A DNA stretch of 64,000 bases from Mangrovibacter yixingensis. GTDB lineage: Bacteria; Pseudomonadota; Gammaproteobacteria; Enterobacterales; Enterobacteriaceae. Below, piece after piece: positions 15,835-25,425 of the stretch (position 1 is the first letter of the stretch; each line of letters starts with the position of its first letter). The notes beneath the pieces are model-generated. The model saw only the letters and a list, made by a program, of their open reading frames with translations. It made no database searches and had not been told where the DNA came from. The position numbers and the translations under genes are program-made. The stretch spans positions 1,798,001-1,862,000 of the forward strand of contig NZ_JAIVKM010000001.1 of NCBI RefSeq assembly GCF_020523985.1, written 5' to 3'.

Positions 15835-15882
15835 AAATTTTTGCCTTTATAGCTGATAACCGCTTTCGCCATTATCGATAAC

Positions 15883-15958
<76 letters not shown>

Positions 15959-16105
15959 ATATCGAAATAAGTTAATCTTTTGATTTTCTTACTAACCGGC
16001 TAACCGTGCCGCCGTTCGATGCGTTGCATTCTACTTACCTCACGCACTGAGTCAACGAAATTTTCTCATCTCCCTGATCGTTTGCTGAATTTTGCGCCGA
16101 ATAGA

Positions 16106-16654
16106 TCACGGTTCGAGCAAATCACCACGTGCAGCGTCCAAATACTGGAACATTGACCAAAAAGTCAGGATGGTTGCAATGAACAACAGCCCAATACCGG
16201 TGTATTCAATCCAAACATTTGGCCGCCAGAGCATACCGATCAGAGCCAACATTTGTGCCGTGGTTTTGACTTTACCCACCCAGGACACGGCGACACTACT
16301 GCGCTTACCAATCTCCGCCATCCATTCACGTAAAGCAGAAATAATAATTTCTCTGGCTATCATTGTTGCCGCTGGCAGAGTCACCCACCAACAGTGGTAA
16401 TACTCCGCCACCAACACCAAAGCCGTCGCCACCATGACTTTATCGGCAACCGGGTCAAGGAATGCGCCAAAACGTGTACTTTGGTTCCAACGGCGGGCAA
16501 GGAAGCCGTCGAACCAGTCAGTCACTGCTGCCAGGCAAAAAATGAAAGCACACAAAAATGGCGCCCACTGAAACGGCAGGTAGAACGCCAAAACAAAAAA
16601 CGGAATCAGGATGACACGAAACAGCGTCAATAATGTTGGTATATTAAATCGCAT
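16106..16654 (-). CDS. pgsA: Phosphatidylglycerophosphate synthase PgsA
   Basis: A 182-residue inner-membrane enzyme. It transfers a phosphatidyl group from CDP-diacylglycerol to glycerol-3-phosphate, the committed step to phosphatidylglycerol and cardiolipin. The CDP-alcohol phosphotransferase signature is complete: DG-x2-AR-x8-G-x3-D-x3-D in the segment [14 protein letters not shown], then [11 protein letters not shown]. Four or more hydrophobic helices are visible. Length equals E. coli PgsA. It lies 56 bp after uvrC on the same strand and before the tRNA cluster, an order conserved in enterics. Confidence 0.97.
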   Translation of the reverse strand: MRFNIPTLLTLFRVILIPFFVLAFYLPFQWAPFLCAFIFCLAAVTDWFDGFLARRWNQSTRFGAFLDPVADKVMVATALVLVAEYYHCWWVTLPAATMIAREIIISALREWMAEIGKRSSVAVSWVGKVKTTAQMLALIGMLWRPNVWIEYTGIGLLFIATILTFWSMFQYLDAARGDLLEP

Positions 16655-16710
16655 AGCGTCGCTAACTATTTGTCGTGAGTGAGAATTTGCTCTATGTTGC
16701 TACAGAGACC

Positions 16711-18543
16711 CTAATGTTTCAATGCATAGAAAATCTTTTCTGCCAGTGCGTCTGAAATTCCTGGCACTTTCGCAATCTCCTCGGCGGACGCATTACGCAA
16801 AGGCTGTAACCCACCCATAAATTTCAGCAACATCTGCCGCCGTTTTGGGCCGATTCCTTCGATGGACTCAAGGCTACTGGTACTTTTCACTTTTGCCCGC
16901 TTTTTCCTGTGCCCACTAATAGCGTGGTCATGTGATTCATCGCGAATATGCTGAATCACATGCAGTGCAGGTGAATCAGGTGGTAATGAAAAACCTTCAC
17001 CTTCTGGTTCAAAAAACAGCGTTTCTAAACCTGCTTTTCGATCACTGCCTTTGGCCACCCCTAACAACAAAGGATGCGTTTTATCCCAGGTGACATCAAG
17101 TTCAGCAAAAACCGTTTTTGCCTGGCGCAACTGCCCTTTCCCACCATCAATAAAAATCACATCCGGAATTTTGCTGTCATCAATTGCTTTACCGTAGCGG
17201 CGGCGCAATACCTGATTCATGGCGGCATAATCATCGCCTGGCGTAATACCGGTAATATTGTAACGCCGATAATCAGCACGTAATGGCCCATTTGTATCAA
17301 AAACCACGCAAGATGCGACCGTTTGTTCGCCCATTGTGTGGCTGATATCAAAACACTCCATGCGTTTAATTTTCGGTAACTTCAATACCTCAGCCAGCGC
17401 GCTCAAGCGTTGATGAATGGTAGACTGCTGTGACAATTTAGTCACTAACGCTGTTGCTGCATTGGTCCGGGCCAATTTCAGGTAACGAGCACGGTCACCA
17501 CGCGGGCGTGTTTGCACATGTATTTTCCGCCCAGCCAGTTCCGATAACGAATCACTTAGTAACCCCGGTTCGGCCAAATTGAAATCCAGCAGTATTTCCC
17601 CCGGTAAGGTACGTGACTGGCTTCCTTGCAAATAAAACTGACCAACAAACGTTTCAACAACTTCACTTAGTTCGGTACCACCCGGCACTTTTGGAAAATA
17701 ACTACGGCTACCTAACACTTTCCCCTGGCGAATAAACAACACGTGGACACATGCCATACCAGCATCAAATGCCACGCCTATCACATCCAAATCATCACCA
17801 GTGTTGGAAACAAATTGCTTTTCAGTGACTCGCCTTACAGCCTGAATTTGGTCTCTTAACCGTGCCGCTTCTTCAAATTCCAGCGACTGGCTGGCAGCTT
17901 CCATACGCGCAACCAGCATACGAATAACCTGGTCATCTTTGCCAGACAAAAATAACCGCACATACTCAACCTGCTGGGCGTAATCTTCATCGCTGACAAT
18001 ACCTTTTACACAAGGCCCAAGGCAGCGGCCAATCTGGTATTGCAGGCAAGGACGCGAACGGTTGCGATAGACATTATTTTCACACTGGCGAACAGGAAAC
18101 ACTTTTTGCAATAACGCCAGTGTCTCACGCACAGCATAGCCATTCGGGAAAGGTCCGAAATATTCCCCTTTAGCATGCTTCGCACCACGATGCATCGCAA
18201 GCCTTGGGTGGCTATCACCGCTCAGAAAGATAAAAGGATAGGATTTATCATCACGCAGCAGCACATTGTAACGTGGCTGATAAAGCTTAATGTAGTTGTG
18301 TTCAAGAAGAAGGGCTTCTGTTTCCGTATGTGTAACGGTGACATCAATTTGGGCAATTTGCGCCACCAGCGCTTCAGTTTTACGGCTGGAAACCTTAGTA
18401 CGAAAATAGCTTGATAACCGCTTTTTCAGGTCCTTGGCTTTCCCGACATAAATGACAGTGGCCTGGTCATCATACATCCTGTAGACACCAGGTTTGCTGG
18501 TCACGGTCTTTAAAAAGGCTTTTGCGTCGAAATTTTCACTCAC
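16711..18543 (-). CDS. uvrC: Excinuclease ABC subunit UvrC
   Basis: The 610-residue nuclease subunit of UvrABC nucleotide excision repair, which makes both incisions around a lesion. N-terminal GIY-YIG domain ([21 protein letters not shown], roughly residues 19-40), a UvrB-binding UVR segment ([20 protein letters not shown], about 209-228), the RNase H-like C-terminal nuclease with conserved ECFDISH and FIDGGKGQL motifs, and two helix-hairpin-helix units at the end ([22 protein letters not shown]). It overlaps the uvrY stop by 4 bp, so the two are translationally coupled as in E. coli. Confidence 0.98.
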   Translation of the reverse strand: MSENFDAKAFLKTVTSKPGVYRMYDDQATVIYVGKAKDLKKRLSSYFRTKVSSRKTEALVAQIAQIDVTVTHTETEALLLEHNYIKLYQPRYNVLLRDDKSYPFIFLSGDSHPRLAMHRGAKHAKGEYFGPFPNGYAVRETLALLQKVFPVRQCENNVYRNRSRPCLQYQIGRCLGPCVKGIVSDEDYAQQVEYVRLFLSGKDDQVIRMLVARMEAASQSLEFEEAARLRDQIQAVRRVTEKQFVSNTGDDLDVIGVAFDAGMACVHVLFIRQGKVLGSRSYFPKVPGGTELSEVVETFVGQFYLQGSQSRTLPGEILLDFNLAEPGLLSDSLSELAGRKIHVQTRPRGDRARYLKLARTNAATALVTKLSQQSTIHQRLSALAEVLKLPKIKRMECFDISHTMGEQTVASCVVFDTNGPLRADYRRYNITGITPGDDYAAMNQVLRRRYGKAIDDSKIPDVIFIDGGKGQLRQAKTVFAELDVTWDKTHPLLLGVAKGSDRKAGLETLFFEPEGEGFSLPPDSPALHVIQHIRDESHDHAISGHRKKRAKVKSTSSLESIEGIGPKRRQMLLKFMGGLQPLRNASAEEIAKVPGISDALAEKIFYALKH

Positions 18544-19196
18544 TGACTTGCCAAAGGCTCCGTATTACAAAGGCCATGACGAATCGCCAGATGGGTTAAC
18601 TCGACATCGCCGCTAATATTAAGCTTGCTGAACATCCTGTAGCGGTAGCTGTTCACTGTTTTTGGGCTGAGGTTGAGTTGCTCTGATATCTCGTTCACCT
18701 TTTGCCCGCGCGTTATCATTAACATGATTTGTAATTCCCGCTCAGACAACGAAGCAAAAGGCGATTCTGTTTTCTCCGGCTCTATTTGGCTCAAAGCCAT
18801 CTGTTGTGCAATGTCAGAAGCTATATAGCGCTGGCCCGAATGCACAAGGCGAATGGCGTTCACAACTTCTTGTGGGGCAGCACCTTTGCTCAAATAGCCC
18901 GAAGCGCCCGCTTGCATAACTTTTGCAGGAAGCGGATTCTCAGTGTGGATCGTTAACATGATGACTTTAACTTCAGGTGTGGCGCGCACAATTTTGCGAG
19001 TGGCTTCAAGTCCACCAATGCCAGGCATGTTCATGTCCATCAGGACAACATCCACAGGGTTAGCCCGGCAGAACTTGACAGCATCCTCACCACAGGCTGC
19101 TTCACCTGCGATACGAATGCCTTTAACATCTTCCAGAATGCGTCGTATCCCTGCGCGCACCAGTTCATGGTCATCAACAAGAAACACGTTGATCAA
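18540..19196 (-). CDS. uvrY: Response regulator UvrY (BarA partner)
   Basis: A 218-residue NarL/LuxR-type response regulator of the BarA-UvrY system. It activates csrB/csrC sRNAs and so frees CsrA targets in carbon storage, motility and biofilm control. The receiver carries Asp8-Asp9 and phospho-acceptor Asp54 (VLMDMNMPG); the C-terminal LuxR helix-turn-helix is [20 protein letters not shown]. The start is a TTG at 19196: GGAG lies eight bases before it, and it gives MINVFLVDD and exactly the E. coli length. The longer ATG frame adds 30 residues without similarity. It overlaps uvrC by 4 bp. Confidence 0.95.
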   Translation of the reverse strand: MINVFLVDDHELVRAGIRRILEDVKGIRIAGEAACGEDAVKFCRANPVDVVLMDMNMPGIGGLEATRKIVRATPEVKVIMLTIHTENPLPAKVMQAGASGYLSKGAAPQEVVNAIRLVHSGQRYIASDIAQQMALSQIEPEKTESPFASLSERELQIMLMITRGQKVNEISEQLNLSPKTVNSYRYRMFSKLNISGDVELTHLAIRHGLCNTEPLASQ

Positions 19197-19745
19197 GGGA
19201 GTATCTCCAGAAAAGGGATAACGCTTCATGCCCTTCACAATTCGAGTTGTACGTCCTGACAGCTCACAGGCTATCGCCCTCTGCAACTCGATTTATTCCG
19301 GGTATATACATCATTTACTGCTTCATAGTACCGGGTTTTACATCAACTTTAAATTGTTAAAAGAGACAACATCAGATTTTTATGACGATTGTGAAATTTT
19401 ATCATGAGATAAAAGATAAAAATGCAACATACAGGTGAAAACCAACACAATTATGTAAGCCCGTGTACCTGACAACAGATTTAGCCCAACAAAGCCAGAC
19501 TTACCTGTTCATTATTTGACAACGCCAATTATTTCGCCGCACTGAGTTAACCTGCATCATGAGCACTGCCTCTAACGTTCAATTATTCAGCGTAACGAAA
19601 GAAACTTTCGCCGTTTATTGTATTAAACACTTTGTATTACAGTTTTCTATACAGAAGGAATATAACTCGCTTAAGCTATGCTATAATGCGCGCCTTTCGT
19701 CACATATTGTGATTGATACATTGTATCATTTTAATGAGGTATCCA
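19197..19745. promoter_or_regulatory. divergent uvrY / yecF control region
   Basis: A 549-bp AT-rich non-coding region, longer than its E. coli counterpart. A consensus -10 box, TATAAT, lies at 19682-19687 in front of yecF. No convincing -35 or operator was placed for uvrY, and no structured RNA stands out. Confidence 0.4.
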
Positions 19746-19970
19746 ATGAGCCAACCTGATTTGTCCACCAATGAAAATCTCCAGGAAATTGCACTGGAAA
19801 TCACTTGCCTTAAAGCGATGGTTACCCAAATGCTGAAAGCTCTGGGGCAGGCCGATGCTGGCCGTGTGATTATTAAAATGGAAAAACAGATTGCAGAAAT
19901 GGAAGATCAAGCTCAGGCAGCGGTGTTCACCAATACCGTTAAGCAGATTAAACAGGCTTACCGCCAGTAG
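19746..19970 (+). CDS. yecF: YecF family protein (DUF2594)
   Basis: A 74-residue cytoplasmic protein with the same length as E. coli YecF and an identical C terminus ([11 protein letters not shown]). It is predicted to be largely helical, with heptad-like spacing in the middle ([19 protein letters not shown]), which suggests a coiled-coil dimer. The start at 19746 follows GAGG. No function is known. It is flanked by uvrY and sdiA, exactly as in E. coli, and has its own terminator. Confidence 0.92.
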   Translation: MSQPDLSTNENLQEIALEITCLKAMVTQMLKALGQADAGRVIIKMEKQIAEMEDQAQAAVFTNTVKQIKQAYRQ

Positions 19971-19990
19971 TCATCTGCAATAACAGAAAA

Positions 19991-20026
19991 GGCCGGTGGA
20001 TATTGAAATATCTAACCGGCTTTTTT
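19991..20026 (+). terminator. yecF terminator
   Basis: GCCGGT and ACCGGC outer arms with an inner ATAT/ATAT pairing are followed by six T. It lies 21 bp after the yecF stop. Confidence 0.88.
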
Positions 20027-20058
20027 GATTCTGTCTGCACGCAGAACAACGTTATCTT

Positions 20059-20781
20059 TCAGATAAGCCCTGTAGCGGCTGCATAGCAAGCTATTTGGGT
20101 TTTATTCGGAGCATTAAACTTCTTTTGCATATTCTTTTGGTGAAAGTTCACCGTATTCTCAGAAATAGATAAAATCATGGCAATTTCTGCCGAGGTTTTA
20201 CCTTCTGCTGTCCAAAGTAAAATTTCCCGTTCACGCTTACTTAACTTGTATTCAACAGACTGCATTGCCTGTTCATCAAGACGATTAAGGGTAACCATGC
20301 TCAATTCAGTAAGGAACTGAAGGTGTAGCGATATTTCATCATCGCTCAAAGCCTGTTTACGCTTACACTCCGCAGATACAGACAAAAAGCCAATGGCCCG
20401 GCTCGGTGCTATAAGGCACTGTGTTACACCGAATTTAAGACCATGAGCTTGTGCGGAAGCCCAAAAATCGGGGACATCTTTAAACAACGACTCATTCCAC
20501 GGCAGGTAGCCAAGATTATAGTTTTCTGGCCTTAACACCGGGTCTATATCAAAGTAATTATTCGAAATATATTCATTCTGCCATTCCTGACTATAAGTTG
20601 AATAAACTGTTAACTTAGGTCTGGTAAAAGGAACCGGATAGCGTATACACAAAGCGAAACAATCATAGCCTATCAATTGTGTCTCTTCAGTTAACAAATC
20701 CCAAAGTTCCTGAATTTGTTGCACTGAATTAAACCGAGACTTCACTTCGCATCGCCAAGTAAAGAAGTTGGTATTTACCAT
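20059..20781 (-). CDS. sdiA: LuxR-type quorum-sensing regulator SdiA
   Basis: A 240-residue transcription factor that senses N-acyl-homoserine lactones made by other species. The autoinducer-binding domain spans about 20-165 (conserved CIRYPVPFTRPKL, FDIDPVLRPEN, WASAQAHGLKFGVTQ). The C-terminal LuxR HTH (LSKREREILLWTAEGKTSAE, then IAMILSISENTVNFH) is nearly identical to E. coli. The ligand domain is clearly more diverged than the HTH. The start at 20781 gives the E. coli length; the ORF extends 18 codons upstream without similarity. No luxI partner is in the window. Confidence 0.95.
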   Translation of the reverse strand: MVNTNFFTWRCEVKSRFNSVQQIQELWDLLTEETQLIGYDCFALCIRYPVPFTRPKLTVYSTYSQEWQNEYISNNYFDIDPVLRPENYNLGYLPWNESLFKDVPDFWASAQAHGLKFGVTQCLIAPSRAIGFLSVSAECKRKQALSDDEISLHLQFLTELSMVTLNRLDEQAMQSVEYKLSKREREILLWTAEGKTSAEIAMILSISENTVNFHQKNMQKKFNAPNKTQIACYAAATGLI

Positions 20782-21175
20782 TATTTTTCTGTATCTCCCA
20801 ATCTGGCACCTGAACCGACATGGATAAAATACCATACAAATAGGAAAACCCTAGTGTAAAAGGCAATTTTCTCAGGAAAAATCTTATTGATTATTGGTTG
20901 ATTGTGCTAGCAGCTTGTATTGACAGCATTTATGATAATCACGCTAATAATTACTATAATCGACAATATAAAATCACTTAAGAATTACCTTACTAATACT
21001 TAATCATTATTCCTGCGATCACAGACTATTTGCCTTAGGGAAAGTGCAGCCCAAAAGGCGCAGCAAAAATAACGCCACTACAGTGGATTATGGGCTTTGC
21101 TGTGGGGCTGGTACGGATTAAAGAGAAGAGGTAAGAAGGCAGAACAGGCCCCCCACAGGGTGCCTCAGATTGATG

Positions 21176-21211
21176 AAAAAGAAGGAAAAAGCGTGGTTTT
21201 TCCTTCTTTTT
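21176..21211. terminator. bidirectional terminator, 15-bp perfect stem
   Basis: Arms AAAAAGAAGGAAAAA (21176-21190) and TTTTTCCTTCTTTTT (21197-21211) pair perfectly across a six-base loop, with T-runs on either strand. It can end the tcyN operon and any read-through in the other direction. Confidence 0.8.
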
Positions 21212-21305
21212 AGTTAGCAGCCGAAAATCAATAAATTGATTTTCCTGGTTTTTTATTGGGTGACATCCTCTCGTTCTGTGCGGACATGAGGTTTGTCATC
21301 AGGCT

Positions 21306-21327
21306 CAGGCACCCCTCAGGGTGCCTG
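21306..21327. repeat. GC-rich palindrome after tcyN
   Basis: Arms CAGGCACCC and GGGTGCCTG enclose a CTCA loop, 9 bp after the tcyN stop. A related imperfect copy lies at 21146-21165. There is no following U tract, so a REP-like mRNA-end element is as likely as a terminator. Confidence 0.6.
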
Positions 21328-21335
21328 AAAAAGGA

Positions 21336-22088
21336 TTAATTAACTAAAAATTTCTCCAAAAACTGACGCGTTCTGGGGTGTTCTGGATTGGAAAACAGTT
21401 GATGAGCAGGCCCCTGCTCCACAATATTTCCCTGGTCCATGAAAATCGCTCTGTCGGCAACATCACGGGCAAACGACATCTCATGGGTAACGATCACCAT
21501 AGTGCGTTTTTCTTCCGCCAGTGCCCGAATCGTGGTGAGCACTTCGCCCACTAACTCAGGGTCCAGTGCCGAAGTGGGTTCGTCAAACAAAATTACCTCA
21601 GGTTGCATGGCGAGTGCACGGGCAATGGCAACACGTTGCTGTTGCCCACCACTGAGCCGCTTAGGGTATTGGTTCTCTTTGCCAGTCAACCCCACTTTAG
21701 CCAACAACTCACGAGCAACTGCAATTGACGATTCCCGTGACTCACCCTTAACAATGACAGGGCCTTCAATAATATTCTCAAGCACAGTGCGGTGAGGAAA
21801 CAAATTAAAGTTCTGGAATACAAAACCAACATGCTGGCGCAACTGGCGGATTTTTCCCCGCTGACGGCTAATGCCAACCTGAGCATCAATCAAAATATCA
21901 CCCACTTTGATTGTGCCACTGTCCGGTGTTTCCAATAAGTTGATACTGCGCAGTAAGGTTGTCTTCCCGGAACCACTTGGTCCGATAATCGCCACAACCT
22001 CACCTGGCCGAACATCAAAATCGATGCCATGCAGTACAGTTTGCCCATGAAAGGTTTTAACCAGCTGTTTAACTTCAATGGCACTCAT
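21336..22088 (-). CDS. tcyN: L-cystine ABC transporter ATP-binding protein TcyN
   Basis: The 250-residue ATPase of the TcyJLN cystine/diaminopimelate importer. Walker A GPSGSGKTTL, Q-loop in VFQNFNLFPHRTV, ABC signature LSGGQQQRVAIARAL, Walker B VILFDEPTSALD and switch His in VTHEMSF are all present. It overlaps the tcyL stop by 4 bp. With tcyL, dcyD and tcyJ it forms the sulfur-amino-acid block next to fliZ, also seen in E. coli, where it serves cystine uptake and D-cysteine detoxification. Confidence 0.97.
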   Translation of the reverse strand: MSAIEVKQLVKTFHGQTVLHGIDFDVRPGEVVAIIGPSGSGKTTLLRSINLLETPDSGTIKVGDILIDAQVGISRQRGKIRQLRQHVGFVFQNFNLFPHRTVLENIIEGPVIVKGESRESSIAVARELLAKVGLTGKENQYPKRLSGGQQQRVAIARALAMQPEVILFDEPTSALDPELVGEVLTTIRALAEEKRTMVIVTHEMSFARDVADRAIFMDQGNIVEQGPAHQLFSNPEHPRTRQFLEKFLVN

Positions 22089-22753
22089 TTGGGATCTCGC
22101 TCCTGGCGGTTTAACTGGTTTTCAAAATAGTTCTGCAATGCAGACAATACCGTGGCCATAACCCAATAGATAACAGACGCCGCAAGGTACATTGTAAACA
22201 CTTCCAGGGTGCGAGACGTAATCAACTGCGCCTGGCGAAACAGCTCCGGTACCTGAATGGTGGCAGCAAGAGAGGTGTCCTTCACCAGGCTGATAAAACT
22301 GTTGCTCAAAGGTGGCAGAGCAACTCGTGCAGCCTGGGGCAAAATAGCGCGGCGCATTGTTTGCCAGCGCGACATCCCAATACTGGCTGCTGCTTCCCAC
22401 TGCCCTTTATCAATAGAGCCAATAGCGGCACGCAGCGTTTCTGCTGCATAGGCTGCTGTATTGAGCGACAGACCAATCATGGCAGAAGGCACCGGGTCAA
22501 GCTCGATACCAAACTGCGGCAGGCCGTAATAAATCATAAATAGCTGGGCAATCAACGGTGTTCCACGGAAAATGGAAATATAAGCACGGGCCAGCCAGGA
22601 CACAGGCCAAACTGGTGACATTCTCATTAGTGCCAGCAAAAACCCCAACACCAGGCCAAAAAACATGCCCCCGATACTGAGCTGAAGTGTGAATACCGCG
22701 CCTTTTAGTAAATAAGGCAGGGATTCAAGTATTAACTGCATACTTTCTTGCAT
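22085..22753 (-). CDS. tcyL: L-cystine ABC transporter permease TcyL
   Basis: A 222-residue inner-membrane permease of the HisM/GlnP type. Five or so helices and the EAA loop that contacts the ATPase (EAAASIGMSRWQTMRRAILP) are visible. FRGTPLIAQLFMIYYGLPQF is a family landmark. Length and sequence match E. coli YecS/TcyL. It lies 24 bp after dcyD and overlaps tcyN, so the three are cotranscribed. Confidence 0.96.
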   Translation of the reverse strand: MQESMQLILESLPYLLKGAVFTLQLSIGGMFFGLVLGFLLALMRMSPVWPVSWLARAYISIFRGTPLIAQLFMIYYGLPQFGIELDPVPSAMIGLSLNTAAYAAETLRAAIGSIDKGQWEAAASIGMSRWQTMRRAILPQAARVALPPLSNSFISLVKDTSLAATIQVPELFRQAQLITSRTLEVFTMYLAASVIYWVMATVLSALQNYFENQLNRQERDPK

Positions 22754-22777
22754 TATTATCGTTTACCCTGAAAAACG

Positions 22778-23779
22778 TTATACATGAGGATGATAGGCAA
22801 ATAGTGCCGGAGCACCACCCGTATGAATAAACAACACCGGGCCTTCATCTTTAAAGCGTTTCTGGCTGATACCATCTATTAACCCGGCCATTGCTTTGCC
22901 GGTGTATACCGGGTCGAGCAAAATGCCTTCCAGTTCAGCAACCAATTTTACTGCATCATTGCCCGCCTGGTTTGGCATACCATATTCTGGAGCAAAATAG
23001 TCATCCCACAACAAAATGTCATCGCTGACATCGGCATCCAGTAACGCAGCCACTTCTTTTTGTAGTTTAACGACTTTAGGCTTTTGCTGCTCAACTGTGC
23101 GCGAAACCGTAACGCCTATCAATTCTGTACCGGGCATCGCCAGTTCCAGCCCAACAGCAAGCCCGGCATGGGTGCCCGCGCTACCAGAGGCAACAACAAC
23201 GGAAGAAATACGTGCGGCTTCATCGCACTGCCCTGCTATTTCCAGCGCACTTTCTACATAACCCAAAGCACCCAGCGCATTCGAACCGCCAACCGGCACC
23301 ACATAAGGCCTAAACCCTTGTGCTTCCAGGCGTTCAGCAATCTCCGCCAGTTGCGCATCAGGCGCATCCAGCGCGGCACACATTTCTACCTGCACATTAA
23401 AGAGATCCAGCAACAGCCGGTTACCGTTTGTCAGGTAGTTTTCAGCCTGAGTACCAATCGGGTTTTCCAGCAACGCGACACAATGTAACCCAAGTTTTGC
23501 GGCAACAGCGGCGGTCTGGCGTACATGGTTGGACTGAATGGCACCGGCAGTCACTAAAGTGTCTGCGCCTTCACGCAAGGCTTCAGCCGCCAGAAACTCC
23601 AGTTTACGCAGTTTATTACCACCCATTGCTAATGGCGTGGTGTCATCGCGTTTGATAAAAATTTCCCGTCCCAGGTGGTCAGATAAACGAGGTAAATATT
23701 CCAGCGCTGTTGGCGCTCCAATCAGTTCAAGGCGGGGAAAGCGGGTAAGATTTTGCAGGGACAAATTTTGCAGGGACAT
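22778..23779 (-). CDS. dcyD: D-cysteine desulfhydrase DcyD
   Basis: A 333-residue PLP enzyme (tryptophan-synthase beta fold, ACC deaminase family) that breaks D-cysteine into pyruvate, ammonia and sulfide. The PLP Lys lies in [12 protein letters not shown], the phosphate loop in SGSAGTHAG, and [11 protein letters not shown] is the substrate region. It is five residues longer than E. coli DcyD because the N terminus reads [11 protein letters not shown]: a 15-bp tandem duplication (23750-23779) repeats SLQNL. GGAG lies upstream of the first ATG. It lies between tcyJ, with its terminator, and tcyL. Confidence 0.96.
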   Translation of the reverse strand: MSLQNLSLQNLTRFPRLELIGAPTALEYLPRLSDHLGREIFIKRDDTTPLAMGGNKLRKLEFLAAEALREGADTLVTAGAIQSNHVRQTAAVAAKLGLHCVALLENPIGTQAENYLTNGNRLLLDLFNVQVEMCAALDAPDAQLAEIAERLEAQGFRPYVVPVGGSNALGALGYVESALEIAGQCDEAARISSVVVASGSAGTHAGLAVGLELAMPGTELIGVTVSRTVEQQKPKVVKLQKEVAALLDADVSDDILLWDDYFAPEYGMPNQAGNDAVKLVAELEGILLDPVYTGKAMAGLIDGISQKRFKDEGPVLFIHTGGAPALFAYHPHV

Positions 23780-23865
23780 AGAGCCTCCGGGTTACCGGTA
23801 AAAGAGTCAGGCTATTGATTATGCTACAGGGCAACGCTGACAGACAGTTTCACAGCCAGAAACAA

Positions 23866-23890
23866 TAAAAAAAGGTGCCACAGGCACCTT
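23866..23890 (-). terminator. tcyJ terminator
   Basis: Minus-strand stem AAGGTGCC/GGCACCTT with a three-base loop, then six or more U, lies 30 bp after the tcyJ stop. It would attenuate read-through into dcyD-tcyL-tcyN. Confidence 0.9.
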
Positions 23891-23919
23891 CCAGTGTTAA
23901 TTCGCGCAGAACGCCAGGT

Positions 23920-24720
23920 TTACTTCGTTACGTCTGCACCAAACCATTTTTCTGACAGCGCTGGCAGGCTGCCATCTTTTTCCATATCAGCAATGGCGCT
24001 GTTAATGGCCTTGAGCAAATCATCATTGCCTTTGCGCAGAGCCACACCCGCTTCCTGACGTGAGAACGGCTGACCGGTAACGGCCAGGGTATCGTGAGTT
24101 TTCTTCACCAAATCCAGTGCTGCCAGACGGTCAACCAGAATGGCATCAATACGCCCAACACGCAGATCCTGGTATTTAGTCGGGTCATCATCATAAGTAC
24201 GGATATCAACACCAGGCACATTTTCACGCAACCACTGTTCGTAGTTAGTGCCCAGGCCTACACCCACCCTTTTACCTTTAAGATCTGCCGCAGTTTTAAT
24301 TTCACCGGCATTCGCTTTTTTCACCAGTGCCTGAATACCTGAAATGGTATAAGGCGTGGAAAAATCATATTTTTTCTCACGCTCTGGTGAAATCGTAACC
24401 TGATTAATCACGACATCAATACGTTTGGCATCCAGCGATGCCAGCATACCATCCCACTTAGTTGGTTTCAGATCTGCTTTTACGCCAAGGTGTTGTGCCA
24501 GCGCTTTAGCAAAATCAACTTCGAAACCAGCAAGCTTGCCATCTGCATCCTGGAAACTAAATGGAGGGTAAGTGCCTTCCAGCCCGACACGCAGTGTGCC
24601 GCGCTCTTTAATGGTATTGAGCAGGTTTTCAGCGGCAAAAGTTTTTACACTCATACCGGCCACCAGCGCAACCGCCATCATTCCCATTAAAGCCTGTCGG
24701 CCAAAGGTTGCTAATTTCAT
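23920..24720 (-). CDS. tcyJ: L-cystine-binding periplasmic protein TcyJ (FliY)
   Basis: A 266-residue periplasmic solute-binding protein for cystine. A signal peptide (residues 1-29, ending SVKTFAA before ENLLNT) leads into a family 3 SBP fold: GTLRVGLEGTYPPFSFQD, a ligand-binding GFEVDFAKALAQ, and the Arg/Asp pocket in NQVTISPEREKKYDFSTPY. The start at 24720 gives the E. coli length; an extra 22 upstream codons would place charged residues before the signal. It is monocistronic or leads the cystine block through a terminator. Confidence 0.96.
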   Translation of the reverse strand: MKLATFGRQALMGMMAVALVAGMSVKTFAAENLLNTIKERGTLRVGLEGTYPPFSFQDADGKLAGFEVDFAKALAQHLGVKADLKPTKWDGMLASLDAKRIDVVINQVTISPEREKKYDFSTPYTISGIQALVKKANAGEIKTAADLKGKRVGVGLGTNYEQWLRENVPGVDIRTYDDDPTKYQDLRVGRIDAILVDRLAALDLVKKTHDTLAVTGQPFSRQEAGVALRKGNDDLLKAINSAIADMEKDGSLPALSEKWFGADVTK

Positions 24721-24809
24721 TATTAATCTCTTCCCAATGTGTAAATTGTGGTGCAGTTTAATGTCTGATTCAGATAAATCAAACACGGTCTGCTACAACT
24801 TATGCTTTT

Positions 24810-25361
24810 TTAGTATATAGCGGAAGTCGATTTATTTTCTGGCGGGTTATCCGGCAGTTGGTTTTTCTGTCGCAAATATTGCGCGTACTTACGTAAGGCA
24901 ATTCGGTAGTTGTTGGGGCTGGTCGCAGGTAGCCACTGCTCAAGTGCTTCATCTGGCGTAAGATCACCAGCGAGCTCTTTAGGTACTTCTTTCTCTGCCA
25001 GGTAAGTTGCCAGGCGGCGCAAACGCACAACATATTCGCGAATAGTGCCATGGCTCATATCGGTTTGTTCGAACAGGTATTGTTTGAAGCCAATAATATC
25101 GAACCAGTCATTATGTTCGTTACAATGCAGGTCACTGCAAAAACGGCATAATGCAATCCAGTCTTGTTTGATGCTTTGCCATGTGGCTTCATCAATCAAC
25201 GTATCCAGTTGAGCGATGGCGGTTTTATTGACAATTTCATCACGCCTGACCAGTGTAATCCTGTCCAACAACTTGCCACAGTGAGCACAGTGGGTCTGCG
25301 AGTGTTTGAAATCTTTAAGATAGCGGCTTAGCGGCCGTCTTTTGGGCTGGTGCACCGTCAT
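24810..25361 (-). CDS. fliZ: Flagellar regulator FliZ
   Basis: A 183-residue DNA-binding regulator. It resembles the core-binding domain of tyrosine recombinases (TIREYVVRLRRLATYLAEKEV) but lacks the catalytic domain. In E. coli FliZ blocks many sigma-S promoters, and in Salmonella it stabilises FlhDC activity. Cys pairs in THCAHCGKLLD and LCRFCSDLHC near the N-terminal half are family features. It lies 64 bp after fliA on the same strand, so they are cotranscribed. Confidence 0.95.
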   Translation of the reverse strand: MTVHQPKRRPLSRYLKDFKHSQTHCAHCGKLLDRITLVRRDEIVNKTAIAQLDTLIDEATWQSIKQDWIALCRFCSDLHCNEHNDWFDIIGFKQYLFEQTDMSHGTIREYVVRLRRLATYLAEKEVPKELAGDLTPDEALEQWLPATSPNNYRIALRKYAQYLRQKNQLPDNPPENKSTSAIY

Positions 25362-25425
25362 GATAACTCCCTGGTATTAAGGTCTATGGGGCGGCTCTAC
25401 CAGGATCATGACGGTGTGTCAGAAT

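Larger units (their letters stand above)
20782..21335. other. sdiA-tcyN intergenic region with palindromes
   Basis: A 554-bp region without a supported gene. The left part is AT-rich and holds the sdiA promoter region. The right part holds two related GC-rich palindromes (21146-21165 and 21306-21327, both AGGC...GGGTGCCT) around a long AT palindrome (21176-21211). Confidence 0.6.

Noticed and set aside
15592-15856. short open frames across the tRNA cluster
   Set aside because: The DNA is fully explained by tRNA-Leu, tRNA-Cys and the start of the tRNA-Gly spacer.
19197-19286. ATG-started, 30-residue longer form of UvrY
   Set aside because: The extension has no similarity to UvrY, while the TTG at 19196 has a ribosome site and gives the family length.
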